The position numbers and the translations under genes are program-made. The notes under the pieces are model-generated. The model saw only the letters and a program-made list of their open reading frames with translations, searched no databases and was not told the DNA's origin. From the NCBI RefSeq assembly GCF_024505145.1, contig NZ_JANIAA010000053.1, positions 1 to 55,017 of the forward strand: a stretch of DNA of 55,017 bases, written 5' to 3'. Every line of letters begins with the position of its first letter. The stretch's first letter is position 1. This DNA is from Streptomyces rugosispiralis. Its GTDB lineage: Bacteria > Actinomycetota > Actinomycetes > Streptomycetales > Streptomycetaceae. Positions 9,390 through 17,548 of this stretch are shown piece by piece.

Positions 9390-10583
9390 GTGAGCGAGAC
9401 CTTGTCCCTTCCGGGGACCGTGAAGGCCGAGCGGCGTTGTCCGTACGACCCGCCGGAGGCACACCGCCGACTGCGGGACGCGGGCGAACTGGGCAAACTG
9501 GAGCTGCCCGGCGGTCTGGTGATGTGGTTCCTGACCAAGCACGACGACATCAGGGCCATGCTGGCCGACTCCCGGTTCAGCGGTGCGAGGGTGCCGTTCC
9601 CGGCGATGAACCCGGAGATACCGGCGGGCTTCTTCTTCTCCATGGACCCGCCGGACCACACCCGCTACCGCCGCACCCTCACCGCCGAGTTCTCGGTGCG
9701 CGGTGCGCGCGAACTGACCGGCCGGATCGAGCGGCTGGCCGACCGGCACCTCGATGCGATGGAGGCGGCGGGCACGAGCGCGGACCTCGTGGCGGCCTAT
9801 GCCAGTCCGGTGCCCGCGATGGTGATCTCCGAGATCCTCGGCGTGCCGTACACCTACCACCAGAAGTTCGACCACGAGGTACGCACGCTCCGGGAGACCG
9901 GCGGCGACGATCAGGCCGTCGGCGCGATGGCGACCGCGTGGTGGGACGAGATGCGCGGATTCGTGCGTGCCAAGCGGGCCGAGCCCGGGGACGACATGAT
10001 CAGCAGGCTGCTGCACGATGAAGTCGAGGGCGGTGCGCTGACCGACGAGGAGGTGGTCGGCATCGCCATGACCATCATTTTCGCCGGTCATGAACCCGTG
10101 GAGAACCTGATCGGCCTCGGCATGCTGGCGCTCTTCCAGGACCGTGAGCAGCTGACCCGGCTGCGGGAGAACCCCGACCTCATCGACAGCGCTGTGGAGG
10201 AGTTCCTTCGCTACTTCCCGGTCAACAACTTCGGCACCGTGCGCACCGCTACCGAGGATGCCGTGATCAATGGTCATCCCATCGCGAAGGGCGAGATCGT
10301 GGCCGGTCTGGTGTCCACCGCCAACCGGGACCCCGAGCGGTTCGCCGACCCCGACCGCCTTGTCCTCGACCGGTCGCACACCTCGCACCTCGCGTTCGGG
10401 CACGGTGTGCACCAGTGTCTGGGCCAGCAGCTGGCGAGGGTGGAACTGAAGGTGCTCCTGCAGCGGCTGCTCGTCAGGTTCCCCGCTCTGCGGCTGGCGG
10501 TGGCCCCGGAGGAGATCAGGTACCGGGAGAACACCTCGTTCTACGGTGTCCACGAGCTACCGGTGACCTGGGCGGCTGAGTAG
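9390..10583 (+). CDS. Cytochrome P450, probable polyketide tailoring hydroxylase/oxidase
   Basis: A 397-residue soluble bacterial class I P450, expected to need ferredoxin and ferredoxin reductase, neither of which is encoded nearby. The heme-binding loop FGHGVHQCLG is clear, with Cys343 as the iron ligand, and the K-helix ExxR reads EEFLR. The I-helix reads AGHEPVEN: the position normally held by the O2-activating Thr (AGxxT) is Pro236, followed by Val237. It starts 58 bases after the PKS stop in the same direction with ribosome site GAGGGAG, so it is probably co-transcribed and acts on the polyketide. The sequence resembles macrolide and polyether P450s in general, but I cannot assign a position of oxidation. 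The altered I-helix suggests substrate-assisted or non-standard oxygen activation. Confidence 0.92.
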   Translation: MSETLSLPGTVKAERRCPYDPPEAHRRLRDAGELGKLELPGGLVMWFLTKHDDIRAMLADSRFSGARVPFPAMNPEIPAGFFFSMDPPDHTRYRRTLTAEFSVRGARELTGRIERLADRHLDAMEAAGTSADLVAAYASPVPAMVISEILGVPYTYHQKFDHEVRTLRETGGDDQAVGAMATAWWDEMRGFVRAKRAEPGDDMISRLLHDEVEGGALTDEEVVGIAMTIIFAGHEPVENLIGLGMLALFQDREQLTRLRENPDLIDSAVEEFLRYFPVNNFGTVRTATEDAVINGHPIAKGEIVAGLVSTANRDPERFADPDRLVLDRSHTSHLAFGHGVHQCLGQQLARVELKVLLQRLLVRFPALRLAVAPEEIRYRENTSFYGVHELPVTWAAE

Positions 10584-10707
10584 CCGCAGCCGGGGCCGTA
10601 GGGCACGGTGCGGTCGGTGGCCGCGGGGTCCGGCGCGAATGGTCGCCGGATACCCGGCCACCGGCTCATCCGGTCCGGGGGACGGCCGTGCTGTGCGGCC
10701 GCGGATC

Positions 10708-11139
10708 TCAAGAGCCGAGCCGGCCACCGGTCAGCCGTGCCAGCGGGCGGCGACGACGAGCCGCGCGCCTGCGCAGGACGATCGCGGTGGTGGCGCCCGC
10801 CGCGGCGGCACCGGCACCGGCGACGGCTGCCAGGACCTTCCGGGCCTTGATCATCATCCAGGCCGAACCGGCCGCGGCTGCGGCCTTCTTGGGCGCCTCG
10901 GCGGCCACGGTACGACCGGTGGTCACGGCCTTCCCGGCGGCCACTTGAGCCTTGTCGGCGGCGACATGCGCGGTGTGCGCCGCGGTCGTCGCCGCGCCGG
11001 CCGCGGCGGTCTTCGCCGTGGTCTCCGCCTTGCCCGCGGTGTCCTTGGCCTTTTCCGCGGTCTCCTTGGCCTTGGTGGCGGTGGCCTTCGCGTTCACGGC
11101 GGTGCTCCGGGCAGTGTGTGCGTTCTTCTTCTGGGTCAT
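10708..11139 (-). CDS. Small Ala/Lys-rich protein with C-terminal hydrophobic and Arg-rich tail, function unknown
   Basis: About 143 residues. It begins MTQKKNAHTARS, runs through a long low-complexity stretch of Ala, Lys and Thr (repeated KAK/KAKET/KAKDT-like units, predicted as a continuous amphipathic helix), then a hydrophobic segment rich in Ala and Val and ends in RRRAARRRR. The composition resembles histone-H1-like or stress-related helical proteins, but no family is recognised. The hydrophobic segment followed by Arg could anchor it in the membrane with a cytoplasmic basic tail. No good ribosome site precedes the ATG, and a GTG two codons upstream is an alternative start. The strongly biased coding makes it likely real but hard to prove. 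Confidence 0.55.
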   Translation of the reverse strand: MTQKKNAHTARSTAVNAKATATKAKETAEKAKDTAGKAETTAKTAAAGAATTAAHTAHVAADKAQVAAGKAVTTGRTVAAEAPKKAAAAAGSAWMMIKARKVLAAVAGAGAAAAGATTAIVLRRRAARRRRPLARLTGGRLGS

Positions 11140-11204
11140 GTTCACCGCGTTACCACTCGACCCGACAGCAAACCCGCGCCCTGGGGGGCATCGGCGCACT
11201 CGGC

Positions 11205-11840
11205 TCATTCGGTGTCCGAGCCACCCGAGTCGCCCGCGCCGCGCCGCTGCTGGAACAGCACAAAACCTCCGGCCAGGGCGAACAGGCAGACGCCGATGAT
11301 GATGCCCACGGCGGGCCACGCGGAACCGCCGTCGGATGCCGCGGCCTCGAGCTTCAGCAGTGGCGCGGGATTCTCCGGCTCCGGCTCCCCGGCGCGGGCC
11401 ACCTCGATCCACCGGGACACCTTGCCGCCCTCGTAGGTGTCCACGGTTTTGAGGGCCAGCGACGTGGTCTCGGGCAACTGCCGTACGACGACGCTGTGTT
11501 CGGCGTTCTCGCCGGGCGCGAGTGCCGGGCCGCCGACGGAGTAGCCGTCATCGGTGGGCTTCAGCTTCCAGCCCTTCGGGGCCCGCTTCAGCTTCACATC
11601 GCCGGGTTCGATGCCCTTGGGCAACACGGTCCGGATCTCGGTGAAACCGGCCGCCTCGTCCTCCGCCTCCGACTCGAACGTCAGCGTGACGTTCTTCGCC
11701 AGGGCGCGGGAGTCGGAGGCGCTCACCTCGGTGTGGGCCAGGGCGGGGGCCGCCGTGGCGAGGACGAACGCCGAGGCGGCGACGGCGAGTGCGCAGATCC
11801 GCCGCGGCCGCGGACGGGACGGCAGACGATGTGCTTTCAC
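11205..11840 (-). CDS. Exported YcnI-like (DUF1775) copper-associated membrane-anchored protein
   Basis: About 211 residues from a GTG start with ribosome site GAGGAGA seven bases upstream; longer upstream starts lack one. A Sec signal with a basic N-region and Ala-rich core is predicted to be cut after APALA, leaving His as the first mature residue (HTEVSAS). That N-terminal His is the copper ligand known for YcnI-family proteins. The central beta-rich region is followed by one C-terminal transmembrane segment (AVGIIIGVCLFALAGG) and a short cytoplasmic tail. Family knowledge: YcnI proteins bind Cu(II) outside the membrane and often sit beside CopC/CopD genes; none are present here. The role is probably extracytoplasmic copper handling. 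Confidence 0.8.
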   Translation of the reverse strand: MKAHRLPSRPRPRRICALAVAASAFVLATAAPALAHTEVSASDSRALAKNVTLTFESEAEDEAAGFTEIRTVLPKGIEPGDVKLKRAPKGWKLKPTDDGYSVGGPALAPGENAEHSVVVRQLPETTSLALKTVDTYEGGKVSRWIEVARAGEPEPENPAPLLKLEAAASDGGSAWPAVGIIIGVCLFALAGGFVLFQQRRGAGDSGGSDTE

Positions 11841-11982
11841 GGTATCTCTCCTCGTCCAAGGGGCGGCCACCCGAGCCCTCCTCACCGGTCACCCGGCGCG
11901 CTCACCAGGTGCGTTCACACTCCCCGGTACGTACGGTCCGGGCGCGATGTTCATCGTCGCCCAGCCGGTGGTCAGGTGGTGG

Positions 11983-12492
11983 TCAGGTGGTGGGCATGTC
12001 GAGGGCCGTTCCGTACAGACGGGACACCCGGATCCTGATCACGACCCGCCGGTCCGCCACCAACTGCTCCAGAAAGGCCGTCTCGTCGTGCGGTTCGGCG
12101 AAACCGGGCGTCATGGACAGCAGCTCCCGTCCGACCGGGTCCCCGGGGACGGCCGTCACCTCCGACACCTCCGCTTCGCCCTCGGCGACAGCGAACGACC
12201 AGCCGTCCGGGGCACCCACATGCACGGCGACATGAGGGTCGCGGCGCAACTGGCGCACCTTGAGCCGGTCGGCGGTCGAGGAGATGCGCAGCACGCGCTC
12301 CTCGGGGCTCCACTGGTGGATCACGGTCGACAGATGGGGGTGGCCGCTGCGCTTGACGGTGGCGAGCACACTGAACCGCTGGTCCCGCAGTGTCCGGGAC
12401 AGCTCCTCCTCGGTGAGCACCCGGGGCGCGGGTCCGGCACCGGGCTTCGTCCCGGCGCCGTTGGCCGGGCTCTTGTCGTCGGTCGTCGTCAT
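11983..12492 (-). CDS. PPOX-class (pyridoxamine 5'-phosphate oxidase-like) flavin/F420-binding protein
   Basis: 169 residues with the split-barrel pattern of the pyridoxamine-phosphate-oxidase-like superfamily: after a disordered Pro/Gly/Thr N-terminus come RFSVLATVKRSGHPHLSTVIHQW, written here in part as FSVLATVKRSG and HLSTVIHQW, then RVLRISSTADRLKVRQLRRDPHV in the usual second-strand position. Actinobacterial members commonly bind F420 or FMN and reduce small substrates. It starts 44 bases downstream of the MFS gene on the same strand with ribosome site GAAAGG, so MarR, MFS and this gene may form one unit. The substrate is unknown. It could contribute reductive detoxification alongside efflux. 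Confidence 0.82.
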   Translation of the reverse strand: MTTTDDKSPANGAGTKPGAGPAPRVLTEEELSRTLRDQRFSVLATVKRSGHPHLSTVIHQWSPEERVLRISSTADRLKVRQLRRDPHVAVHVGAPDGWSFAVAEGEAEVSEVTAVPGDPVGRELLSMTPGFAEPHDETAFLEQLVADRRVVIRIRVSRLYGTALDMPTT

Positions 12493-12536
12493 GAGGGTGA
12501 ACCTTTCGCTGGTGGGGGTGGTGGCGGGGGAAGGGA

Positions 12537-14021
12537 TCAGGCGGCGGTGACCGGTGTGGCGGGCGGTTTGGTGTCACGCGGCACGGCGGGGGGTTTCGGC
12601 GCACGCCCTCGCAGTACGGCGAACGCCACCGCGAAGGCCGCCACGATGAGCCCCGCTCCGACGGCGAAGGCCAGGTGATAGCCGCCGGTCAGCGCCTCGG
12701 CCCGCCCCTTGCCCCGGGCGAGCAGGGCATCCGTGCGGGAGGCGGCCAGGGTGGACAGCACCGCGACGCCCAGCGCCATGCCGATCTGCTGGGTGGTGTT
12801 GAACAGCCCGGAGACAAGCCCGGCCTCGTCCTCCTTCGCACCGGACATTCCGAGGCTGGTCAGCGCCGGGAGCGCCAGCCCGAAACCGGCGGCGAGCAGC
12901 ATCACCGGGAGGAGGTCGGGGATGTAACGGGCGTGCACGGGGACGCGGATGAGCAGGCCGAGGACGCCGGTCAGGAGGACCAGCCCGGTCAGCAGCACCG
13001 CGCGGTCGCCGAAGCGGGCGCTGAGCCGCGCCGAGACGCCGAGGGACACCGCGCCGATGGCGAGGGCGGCCGGGAGCATGGCCAGACCGGTCCTGGTGGC
13101 GTCGTACCCCAGCACATTGCGCAGATAGAGGGCGACGAGGATCTGGAACGAGAAGAGCGCGGCCACCATCAGGAGCTGGACCAGATTGGCCCCCGCCACC
13201 CCGCGCGACCGCAGGATCCGCAGGGGCATCAGCGGGGTGCGGGCAGTGGCCTGGCGGACCAGGAACAGGGCGATCAGGAGGATCGAGACGGCGCCGAGGC
13301 CGAGCGTGTGCGCCGCCGCCCAGCCGTAGTCCGCCACCTTGACCACCGTGTAGATGCCCAGCATCAGCCCGGCCGTGACGAGCAGGGCGCCGAGGACATC
13401 GGCACCGGCCGCGAGGCCGGGTCCGCGGTCGGCCGGGAGGGCGGGTACGGCGACCGCGAGCGTCAGCAGTCCGATCGGCAGATTGATCAGGAAGATCCAG
13501 TGCCAGCTGAGCGCGTCGGTGAGAAGGCCGCCGAGCACCTGGCCGATGGATGCCCCGGCGGCGCCGGTGAAGCTGAACACGGCGATCGCCTTTGACCGTT
13601 CGGCGGGTTCGGTGAAGAGAGTGACGAGGATGCCCAGGCTGACCGCCGAGGCCATAGCGCTGCCGACCCCCTGGAAGAACCGTGCGGCGATCAGCGTCGC
13701 GGGGGAGGTGGCCACGGCCGCGAGCAACGAGGCCGCGGTGAACACCGCGGTGCCGGTCAGGAACACCCGCTTGCGGCCGATGAGATCGCCGATGCGGCCC
13801 GCGAGCAGCAGCAGACCGCCGAACGCGATCAGGTAGGCGTTGACGACCCAGCTGAGCCCGGCGGGGGAGAACCGCAGATCGCTCTGGATGGCGGGCATGG
13901 CCACGGTCACGATGCTGCCGTCGAGGATCACCATCAGCATGCCGGTGGCGATGACCCCGAGGGCCAGTTGGCGTGCCGGGGGGACGCGGGGAGACGTCGG
14001 GTCGGACGAGGTGGCGGACAT
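12537..14021 (-). CDS. MFS drug efflux transporter, DHA2 (EmrB/QacA, 14-TM) family
   Basis: 494 residues in 14 hydrophobic segments. Motif A is present as GRIGDLIGRKRVF after TM2, and the segment after TM4 carries RFFQGVGSAMASA. A proton-driven multidrug exporter in the cytoplasmic membrane is the expected role. It lies 130 bases downstream of a MarR-family gene in the same direction, the usual arrangement of a repressor and its efflux pump. A perfect 10-bp inverted repeat (14027-14055) covers its ribosome site and may control its expression. The cytoplasmic tail contains several Pro and Thr. The substrate cannot be predicted. Confidence 0.92.
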   Translation of the reverse strand: MSATSSDPTSPRVPPARQLALGVIATGMLMVILDGSIVTVAMPAIQSDLRFSPAGLSWVVNAYLIAFGGLLLLAGRIGDLIGRKRVFLTGTAVFTAASLLAAVATSPATLIAARFFQGVGSAMASAVSLGILVTLFTEPAERSKAIAVFSFTGAAGASIGQVLGGLLTDALSWHWIFLINLPIGLLTLAVAVPALPADRGPGLAAGADVLGALLVTAGLMLGIYTVVKVADYGWAAAHTLGLGAVSILLIALFLVRQATARTPLMPLRILRSRGVAGANLVQLLMVAALFSFQILVALYLRNVLGYDATRTGLAMLPAALAIGAVSLGVSARLSARFGDRAVLLTGLVLLTGVLGLLIRVPVHARYIPDLLPVMLLAAGFGLALPALTSLGMSGAKEDEAGLVSGLFNTTQQIGMALGVAVLSTLAASRTDALLARGKGRAEALTGGYHLAFAVGAGLIVAAFAVAFAVLRGRAPKPPAVPRDTKPPATPVTAA

Positions 14022-14026
14022 GCGGA

Positions 14027-14055
14027 CACTCCTGTCAGTAGGCGCGACAGGAGTG
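14027..14055 (-). promoter_or_regulatory. 10-bp perfect inverted repeat covering the MFS ribosome-binding site
   Basis: CACTCCTGTC, nine bases, GACAGGAGTG. On the minus strand the 3' arm contains AGGAG, about nine bases before the MFS ATG. It could be the operator of the adjacent MarR protein or an RNA hairpin that hides the ribosome site. Both readings are inferences. Confidence 0.7.
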
Positions 14056-14151
14056 ACCGTAGCAGATGGTTTTGTTGCAGACTATTTGTTTCGGCTCTAC
14101 TTATGGCCGCACGGCGGGCCGCATGACGGTCCGCGCGGTGGTGTCTCCGCT

Positions 14152-14640
14152 CTACTTCTCGCGCTGCCGCGCCCTCCGGGCCGGGCGCGGGCTCTCGGCG
14201 GGCGTGGCCAGATGCCCCTCGGACAGTCTGGTCAACGCCCTTAGCAGCGCGGCGCGTTGGGTCTCGGGGAGCGTCGCGAGCGCCTCGCGGTGGACGCTGT
14301 CCACGATCTCCTGGCTCCGCTCGGCGATCCGCGCGCCCTCCTCGGTGACCGCGATGATCCGGGCCCGGCGATCCTGGGTCGAGGCGCGCCGCTCCGCGAG
14401 GCCCGCCTTCTCCAGGGCGTCCACCGTCACCACCATCGTGGTCTTGTCCATGTCGCCGATCTCGGCGAGCTGCGCCTGGGTGCGCTCCTCCTCCAGGGCG
14501 TGGACCAGTACGCAGTGCATCCGCGCGGTCAGCCCGATCTCGGCGAGCGCGGCCGACATCTGGGTGCGGAGGACGTGGCTGGTGTGGTCGAGGAGGAATG
14601 ACAGGTCGGGTTCGGTCTTGGTGGGCGCCATGGCGGTCAT
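14152..14640 (-). CDS. MarR-family transcriptional regulator
   Basis: 162 residues. The winged helix is seen around TQAQLAEIGDMDKTTMVVTVDALEKAGL (recognition-helix part DKTTMVVTVDALEKAGL) with wing AERRASTQDRRARIIAVTEEG, the classical DxRxxxxxLT-like wing. The first and last helices would form the dimer interface. It is transcribed toward the MFS gene and probably represses that unit, releasing on binding a small phenolic or drug-like ligand. ATG at 14640 was chosen; MAPTKTE at 14631 is an alternative, and neither has a strong ribosome site. The upstream stretch 14650-14690 is comparatively AT-rich and probably holds the promoter. Confidence 0.9.
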   Translation of the reverse strand: MTAMAPTKTEPDLSFLLDHTSHVLRTQMSAALAEIGLTARMHCVLVHALEEERTQAQLAEIGDMDKTTMVVTVDALEKAGLAERRASTQDRRARIIAVTEEGARIAERSQEIVDSVHREALATLPETQRAALLRALTRLSEGHLATPAESPRPARRARQREK

Positions 14641-14692
14641 GTGGCCCAGGGTAACAATTCGATCCGTACTGGATTATCCGGAACAGTCCATC

Positions 14693-14740
14693 TGGGGGTC
14701 CGAAGCGCCGGGGGTCCAAAGGGCCGGGGGTCCGGAGGGC
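14693..14740. repeat. 16-bp tandem repeat, three copies plus partial, between MarR and LysR genes
   Basis: Copies begin at 14693, 14709 and 14725 and follow the pattern (T/C)GGGGGTCC(G/A)(A/G)AG(C/G)GC. A fourth, broken copy runs into the LysR stop codon. No spacers are present. It lies just past the end of the LysR gene. Function unknown. Confidence 0.85.
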
Positions 14741-14748
14741 CGGGTGGG

Positions 14749-15603
14749 TCAGCCGTTGCGGTAGAGGGTGGTGAGCAACTCGACCGCGGTCTGGGTGGCG
14801 GGGTGCGGGTCGTCCCGCCACCAGGCGAGGCGTACCGCGATCGGCTCGGCGTCGCGGACCGGCCGGTAGGCGATTCCGGGCCTCGGGTACTGGTTGGCGG
14901 TGGACTCCGCCGTCATGCCGACGCAGCGGCCCGCGGAGATCACGGTGAGCCAGTCCTCCACGTCGTGGGTCTCCTCCGTGGCCGGCCGGGAGTCGGGCGG
15001 CCACAGCTCCGCGGTGGTGGTGCCGGTCCTGCGGTCGACCAGCAGGGTGCGTCCGCTGAGGTCGGCCAGCCGGACCGAGCGGCGCCTGGCGAGCGGGTCG
15101 TCGGCGGCCACGGCGCACAGCCGCCGCTCCAGCCCGACGATGGCGGAGTCGAAGCGGCGCTCGTCGAGCGGCCTGCGCACCACCGCCAGATCGCAGGCGC
15201 CCTCCGTCAGCCCCGCGGTGGCGGAGTTGACGCGGACTAGGTGCAGCTCCGTCTCGGGGTACGCCTGCGCCCAGCGGCGCTGGAAGGCGGGGGTGTGACG
15301 GCCCAGCGCGGACCAGGCGTAACCGATCCGCAGATGGGCGTGGCCCGATACGGCCTCCCGGATCAGCCCGTCCACCTCGGCCAGCACCCGCCGGGCGTGT
15401 GCCACCACCCGCAGCCCGGTGCCCGTCGGGGTCACCTCACGGGAGGTCCGCCGCAGCAGCCGTGTGCCCAGGGCCCGTTCGAGCGCGGCCAGAGCCCGGG
15501 ACACGGCCGCCTGGGAGACGCCGAGCGCGATGGCCGCGTCGGTGAAGGTGCCCTCGTTGACGATCGCCACGAGACAGCGCAGTTGCCGTAGCTCCACATC
15601 CAT
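14749..15603 (-). CDS. LysR-family transcriptional regulator, divergent from EamA transporter
   Basis: 284 residues from ATG at 15603. A further in-frame upstream extension exists but would remove the promoter of the divergent gene. Winged helix: MDVELRQLRCLVAIVNEG start, recognition region GVSQAAVSRALAALERALG, then LLRRTSREVTPTG. The remainder is the periplasmic-binding-like effector domain. It is divergent from the EamA exporter with only 68 bases between starts, the standard arrangement for a LysR activator and its target. A palindrome overlapping its own start codon (15602-15616) suggests autoregulation. The ligand is unknown, possibly an amino acid or metabolite that the exporter removes. 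Confidence 0.92.
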   Translation of the reverse strand: MDVELRQLRCLVAIVNEGTFTDAAIALGVSQAAVSRALAALERALGTRLLRRTSREVTPTGTGLRVVAHARRVLAEVDGLIREAVSGHAHLRIGYAWSALGRHTPAFQRRWAQAYPETELHLVRVNSATAGLTEGACDLAVVRRPLDERRFDSAIVGLERRLCAVAADDPLARRRSVRLADLSGRTLLVDRRTGTTTAELWPPDSRPATEETHDVEDWLTVISAGRCVGMTAESTANQYPRPGIAYRPVRDAEPIAVRLAWWRDDPHPATQTAVELLTTLYRNG

Positions 15604-15616
15604 ACGTTCAGCGTAT
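15602..15616. promoter_or_regulatory. LysR-type operator palindrome overlapping the LysR start codon
   Basis: ATACGTTCAGCGTAT: perfect 5-bp arms ATACG/CGTAT around TTCAG, matching the T-N11-A spacing of LysR boxes (TACGTTCAGCGTA core). Its first bases are the ATG of the LysR gene on the minus strand. A second small dyad (GCAT...ATGC near 15632-15647) lies toward the EamA start and could be the activation site. Confidence 0.7.
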
Positions 15617-15671
15617 AGATGGAGCGGCGAACGCATTTTGCGCATGCATGGGCCGGGCGCACGATCGACGC

Positions 15672-16613
15672 ATGCGACTCGCCCCCGCGTCACGCACCCC
15701 GTCCATACGAGCGACGGAAACCGCACACCGGACCGCGCCGGCCCCTGCCGACTCCGACCCGGGCCTTGATCAACAGCCGACGGGACGGCGGTTCGCCGGG
15801 GTGGCCACGATGATCGGCAGCGGGCTGTCCAACCAGACCGGCGCCGCGATCGGGTCCCAGGCCTTCCCCGTCATCGGCCCGGTCGGGGTCGTCGCCGTCC
15901 GCCAGTACGTGGCCGCGATCGTCCTGCTGGCCGTCGGCAGGCCCCGGCTGCGGAGCTTCACCTGGTGGCAGTGGCGGCCGGTGGTGGGGCTCGCCGTGGT
16001 GTTCGGCACCATGAATCTGTCCCTGTACAGCGCCATCGACCGCATCGGCCTCGGCCTGGCGGTGACCCTGGAGTTCCTCGGTCCGCTCTGCATCGCGCTG
16101 GCCGGCTCACGGCGCCGCGTGGACGCCTGCTGCGCGCTGGTCGCGGCGGCCGCCGTGGTGACCCTCATGCGGCCGCGCCCCTCGGCCGACTACCTGGGCA
16201 TGGGGCTGGGGCTGCTGGCCGCCGTGTGCTGGGCGTCGTACATCCTGCTCAACCGCACCGTGGGGCGGCGGATCCCCGGCGCCCAGGGGTCGGCGGCGGC
16301 CGCGGGGATCTCCGCGCTGATGTTCCTGCCGGTCGGGATCGCCGTCGCCGTCCACCAGCCGCCGACAGTGAGCGCCGCGGCGTACGCCATCATCGCGGGC
16401 GTCCTCTCCTCGGCCGTGCCGTACCTCGCCGACCTGTTCACGCTGCGCCGCGTGCCCGCCCAGGCGTTCGGGCTCTTCATGAGCGTCAACCCCGTCCTGG
16501 CCGCGCTGGTCGGCTGGGTCGGCCTGGGGCAGAGCCTGGGGTGGACGGAGTGGATCAGCGTGGCGGCCATCGTCGCGGCCAACGCGCTGAGCATTCTCAC
16601 CCGGCGCGGCTGA
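15672..16613 (+). CDS. EamA/DMT-superfamily metabolite exporter (RhtA-like)
   Basis: About 313 residues from ATG 15672; an upstream in-frame ATG at 15648 is possible. After a hydrophilic N-terminus come ten hydrophobic segments in two EamA halves, typical of the drug/metabolite transporter superfamily. The second half ends with SVNPVLAALVGWVGLGQ and is followed by TEWISVAAIVAANALSIL. RhtA-type members export threonine, homoserine or related amino acids. Divergent from a LysR regulator that probably activates it. A strong hairpin terminator follows at 16738-16772. Confidence 0.88.
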   Translation: MRLAPASRTPSIRATETAHRTAPAPADSDPGLDQQPTGRRFAGVATMIGSGLSNQTGAAIGSQAFPVIGPVGVVAVRQYVAAIVLLAVGRPRLRSFTWWQWRPVVGLAVVFGTMNLSLYSAIDRIGLGLAVTLEFLGPLCIALAGSRRRVDACCALVAAAAVVTLMRPRPSADYLGMGLGLLAAVCWASYILLNRTVGRRIPGAQGSAAAAGISALMFLPVGIAVAVHQPPTVSAAAYAIIAGVLSSAVPYLADLFTLRRVPAQAFGLFMSVNPVLAALVGWVGLGQSLGWTEWISVAAIVAANALSILTRRG

Positions 16614-16665
16614 AAGACCGGCGGGGGTGGCCCGGCGCGCCGGATGGCCTGGGGCCGGGGGCTCG

Positions 16666-16747
16666 CTGGACCTGAAAGCTGGACCCGGGGGACTGGACCT
16701 GGAGGATTGGACCTGGGGGCTGGACCTGTGGGCGCTGGACCCGGGGG
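16666..16747. repeat. Degenerate 13-15-bp tandem array, six copies of YTGGACCYG
   Basis: Copies start at 16666, 16679, 16693, 16707, 16720 and 16735, each beginning CTGGACC or TTGGACC followed by TG or CG and a G-rich filler. The last copy merges into the 5' arm of the terminator stem, so the array may have expanded from that arm. It lies between convergent genes, so a promoter role is unlikely. Confidence 0.85.
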
Positions 16748-16772
16748 CGGAGGCGTGCTCCGCCCCCGGGTC
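16738..16772. terminator. Bidirectional hairpin terminator, 15-bp perfect stem
   Basis: GACCCGGGGGCGGAG, loop GCGTG, then the exact reverse complement. It lies between the convergent EamA gene and nucleotidyltransferase gene, six bases from the latter's stop codon. No T-tract follows, as is common in Streptomyces. Confidence 0.9.
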
Positions 16773-16777
16773 ACCGC

Positions 16778-17548
16778 TCAGCCCGCGGCTGCGAACAGCG
16801 CCTCCGCGGCGGCGACCGCCTCGGCCACGGCGGTGGGCTCCGGCCGCAGCCCCGCCACGATCGCGTCGATCGCGCGCAGGTCCGCCCGCTGGAGGAGCCG
16901 CTTCTCGTTGGTGACCCACTCACCGCGCGCCGCCAGCACCGCGTGTGCCGTCTGCAGGGCGGCGGTCGCCACCGCCCCCGCGACCTCGGTGGCCTGGCCA
17001 CGTGCCACGTACGCGGCCGAGGCGTACCGCAGCGTCAAGGCCGCGCGCCCCCGCCACACCGGGGGCGCCGCCTCGCGCAGCGCCTCCGGGTACTCGGGCC
17101 GGGGCAGAGTGCCCCGCAGCACCTGGTTGAGGGCGAGTTCGGCCACCACCAGATAGCTGGGGATGCCCGCGAGGTGGAACATCAGGGGCTCCCAGTGGAA
17201 ACGGCCCTGCCGCGACTCGGCGAGTTCGTGCTCCACCACCTCGAGATCGCGGTAGTGGATGTCCACCCGCCGTCCGTTGATGGTCAGCCAGGCGCCCCCG
17301 TTGAAGACACCACCGCCCCACTCGCCGAGCGCGGAGACCTCGCCGTCCCAGCCGACGGCCCGCAGCGTGGCCGGGTCGAAGCCGCCCCGGTAGTAGAGGG
17401 CCAGGTCCCAGTCGCTCTCCGGGGTGTGGGTGCCCTGCGCACGCGAGCCCCCGAGGGTGACGGCGCGCACGGCGGGCAGGGCGGCGAGTCGCTCGGCGAC
17501 ATCGTCGAGGAACATGTCGTCGGTCATGCGGAACATGTCGTCGGTCAT
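16778..17548 (-). CDS. Nucleotidyltransferase-domain protein (pol-beta superfamily)
   Basis: About 256 residues. The nucleotidyltransferase signature is clear: LGGSRAQGTHTPESDWDLAL, with GSRAxG and the DxD-like DWDL metal site, and a further acidic position in RVDIHYRD. The C-terminal helical half (AALTLRYASAAYVARGQ, QTAHAVLAARGEW) resembles four-helix substrate-binding partners of this superfamily, as in aminoglycoside or small-substrate adenylyltransferases. It probably transfers a nucleotide to an unknown small molecule or protein. The first seven residues are duplicated (MTDDMFRMTDDMF) by a 21-bp tandem repeat, giving two possible starts at 17548 and 17527. Neither has a strong ribosome site. 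Confidence 0.8.
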   Translation of the reverse strand: MTDDMFRMTDDMFLDDVAERLAALPAVRAVTLGGSRAQGTHTPESDWDLALYYRGGFDPATLRAVGWDGEVSALGEWGGGVFNGGAWLTINGRRVDIHYRDLEVVEHELAESRQGRFHWEPLMFHLAGIPSYLVVAELALNQVLRGTLPRPEYPEALREAAPPVWRGRAALTLRYASAAYVARGQATEVAGAVATAALQTAHAVLAARGEWVTNEKRLLQRADLRAIDAIVAGLRPEPTAVAEAVAAAEALFAAAG

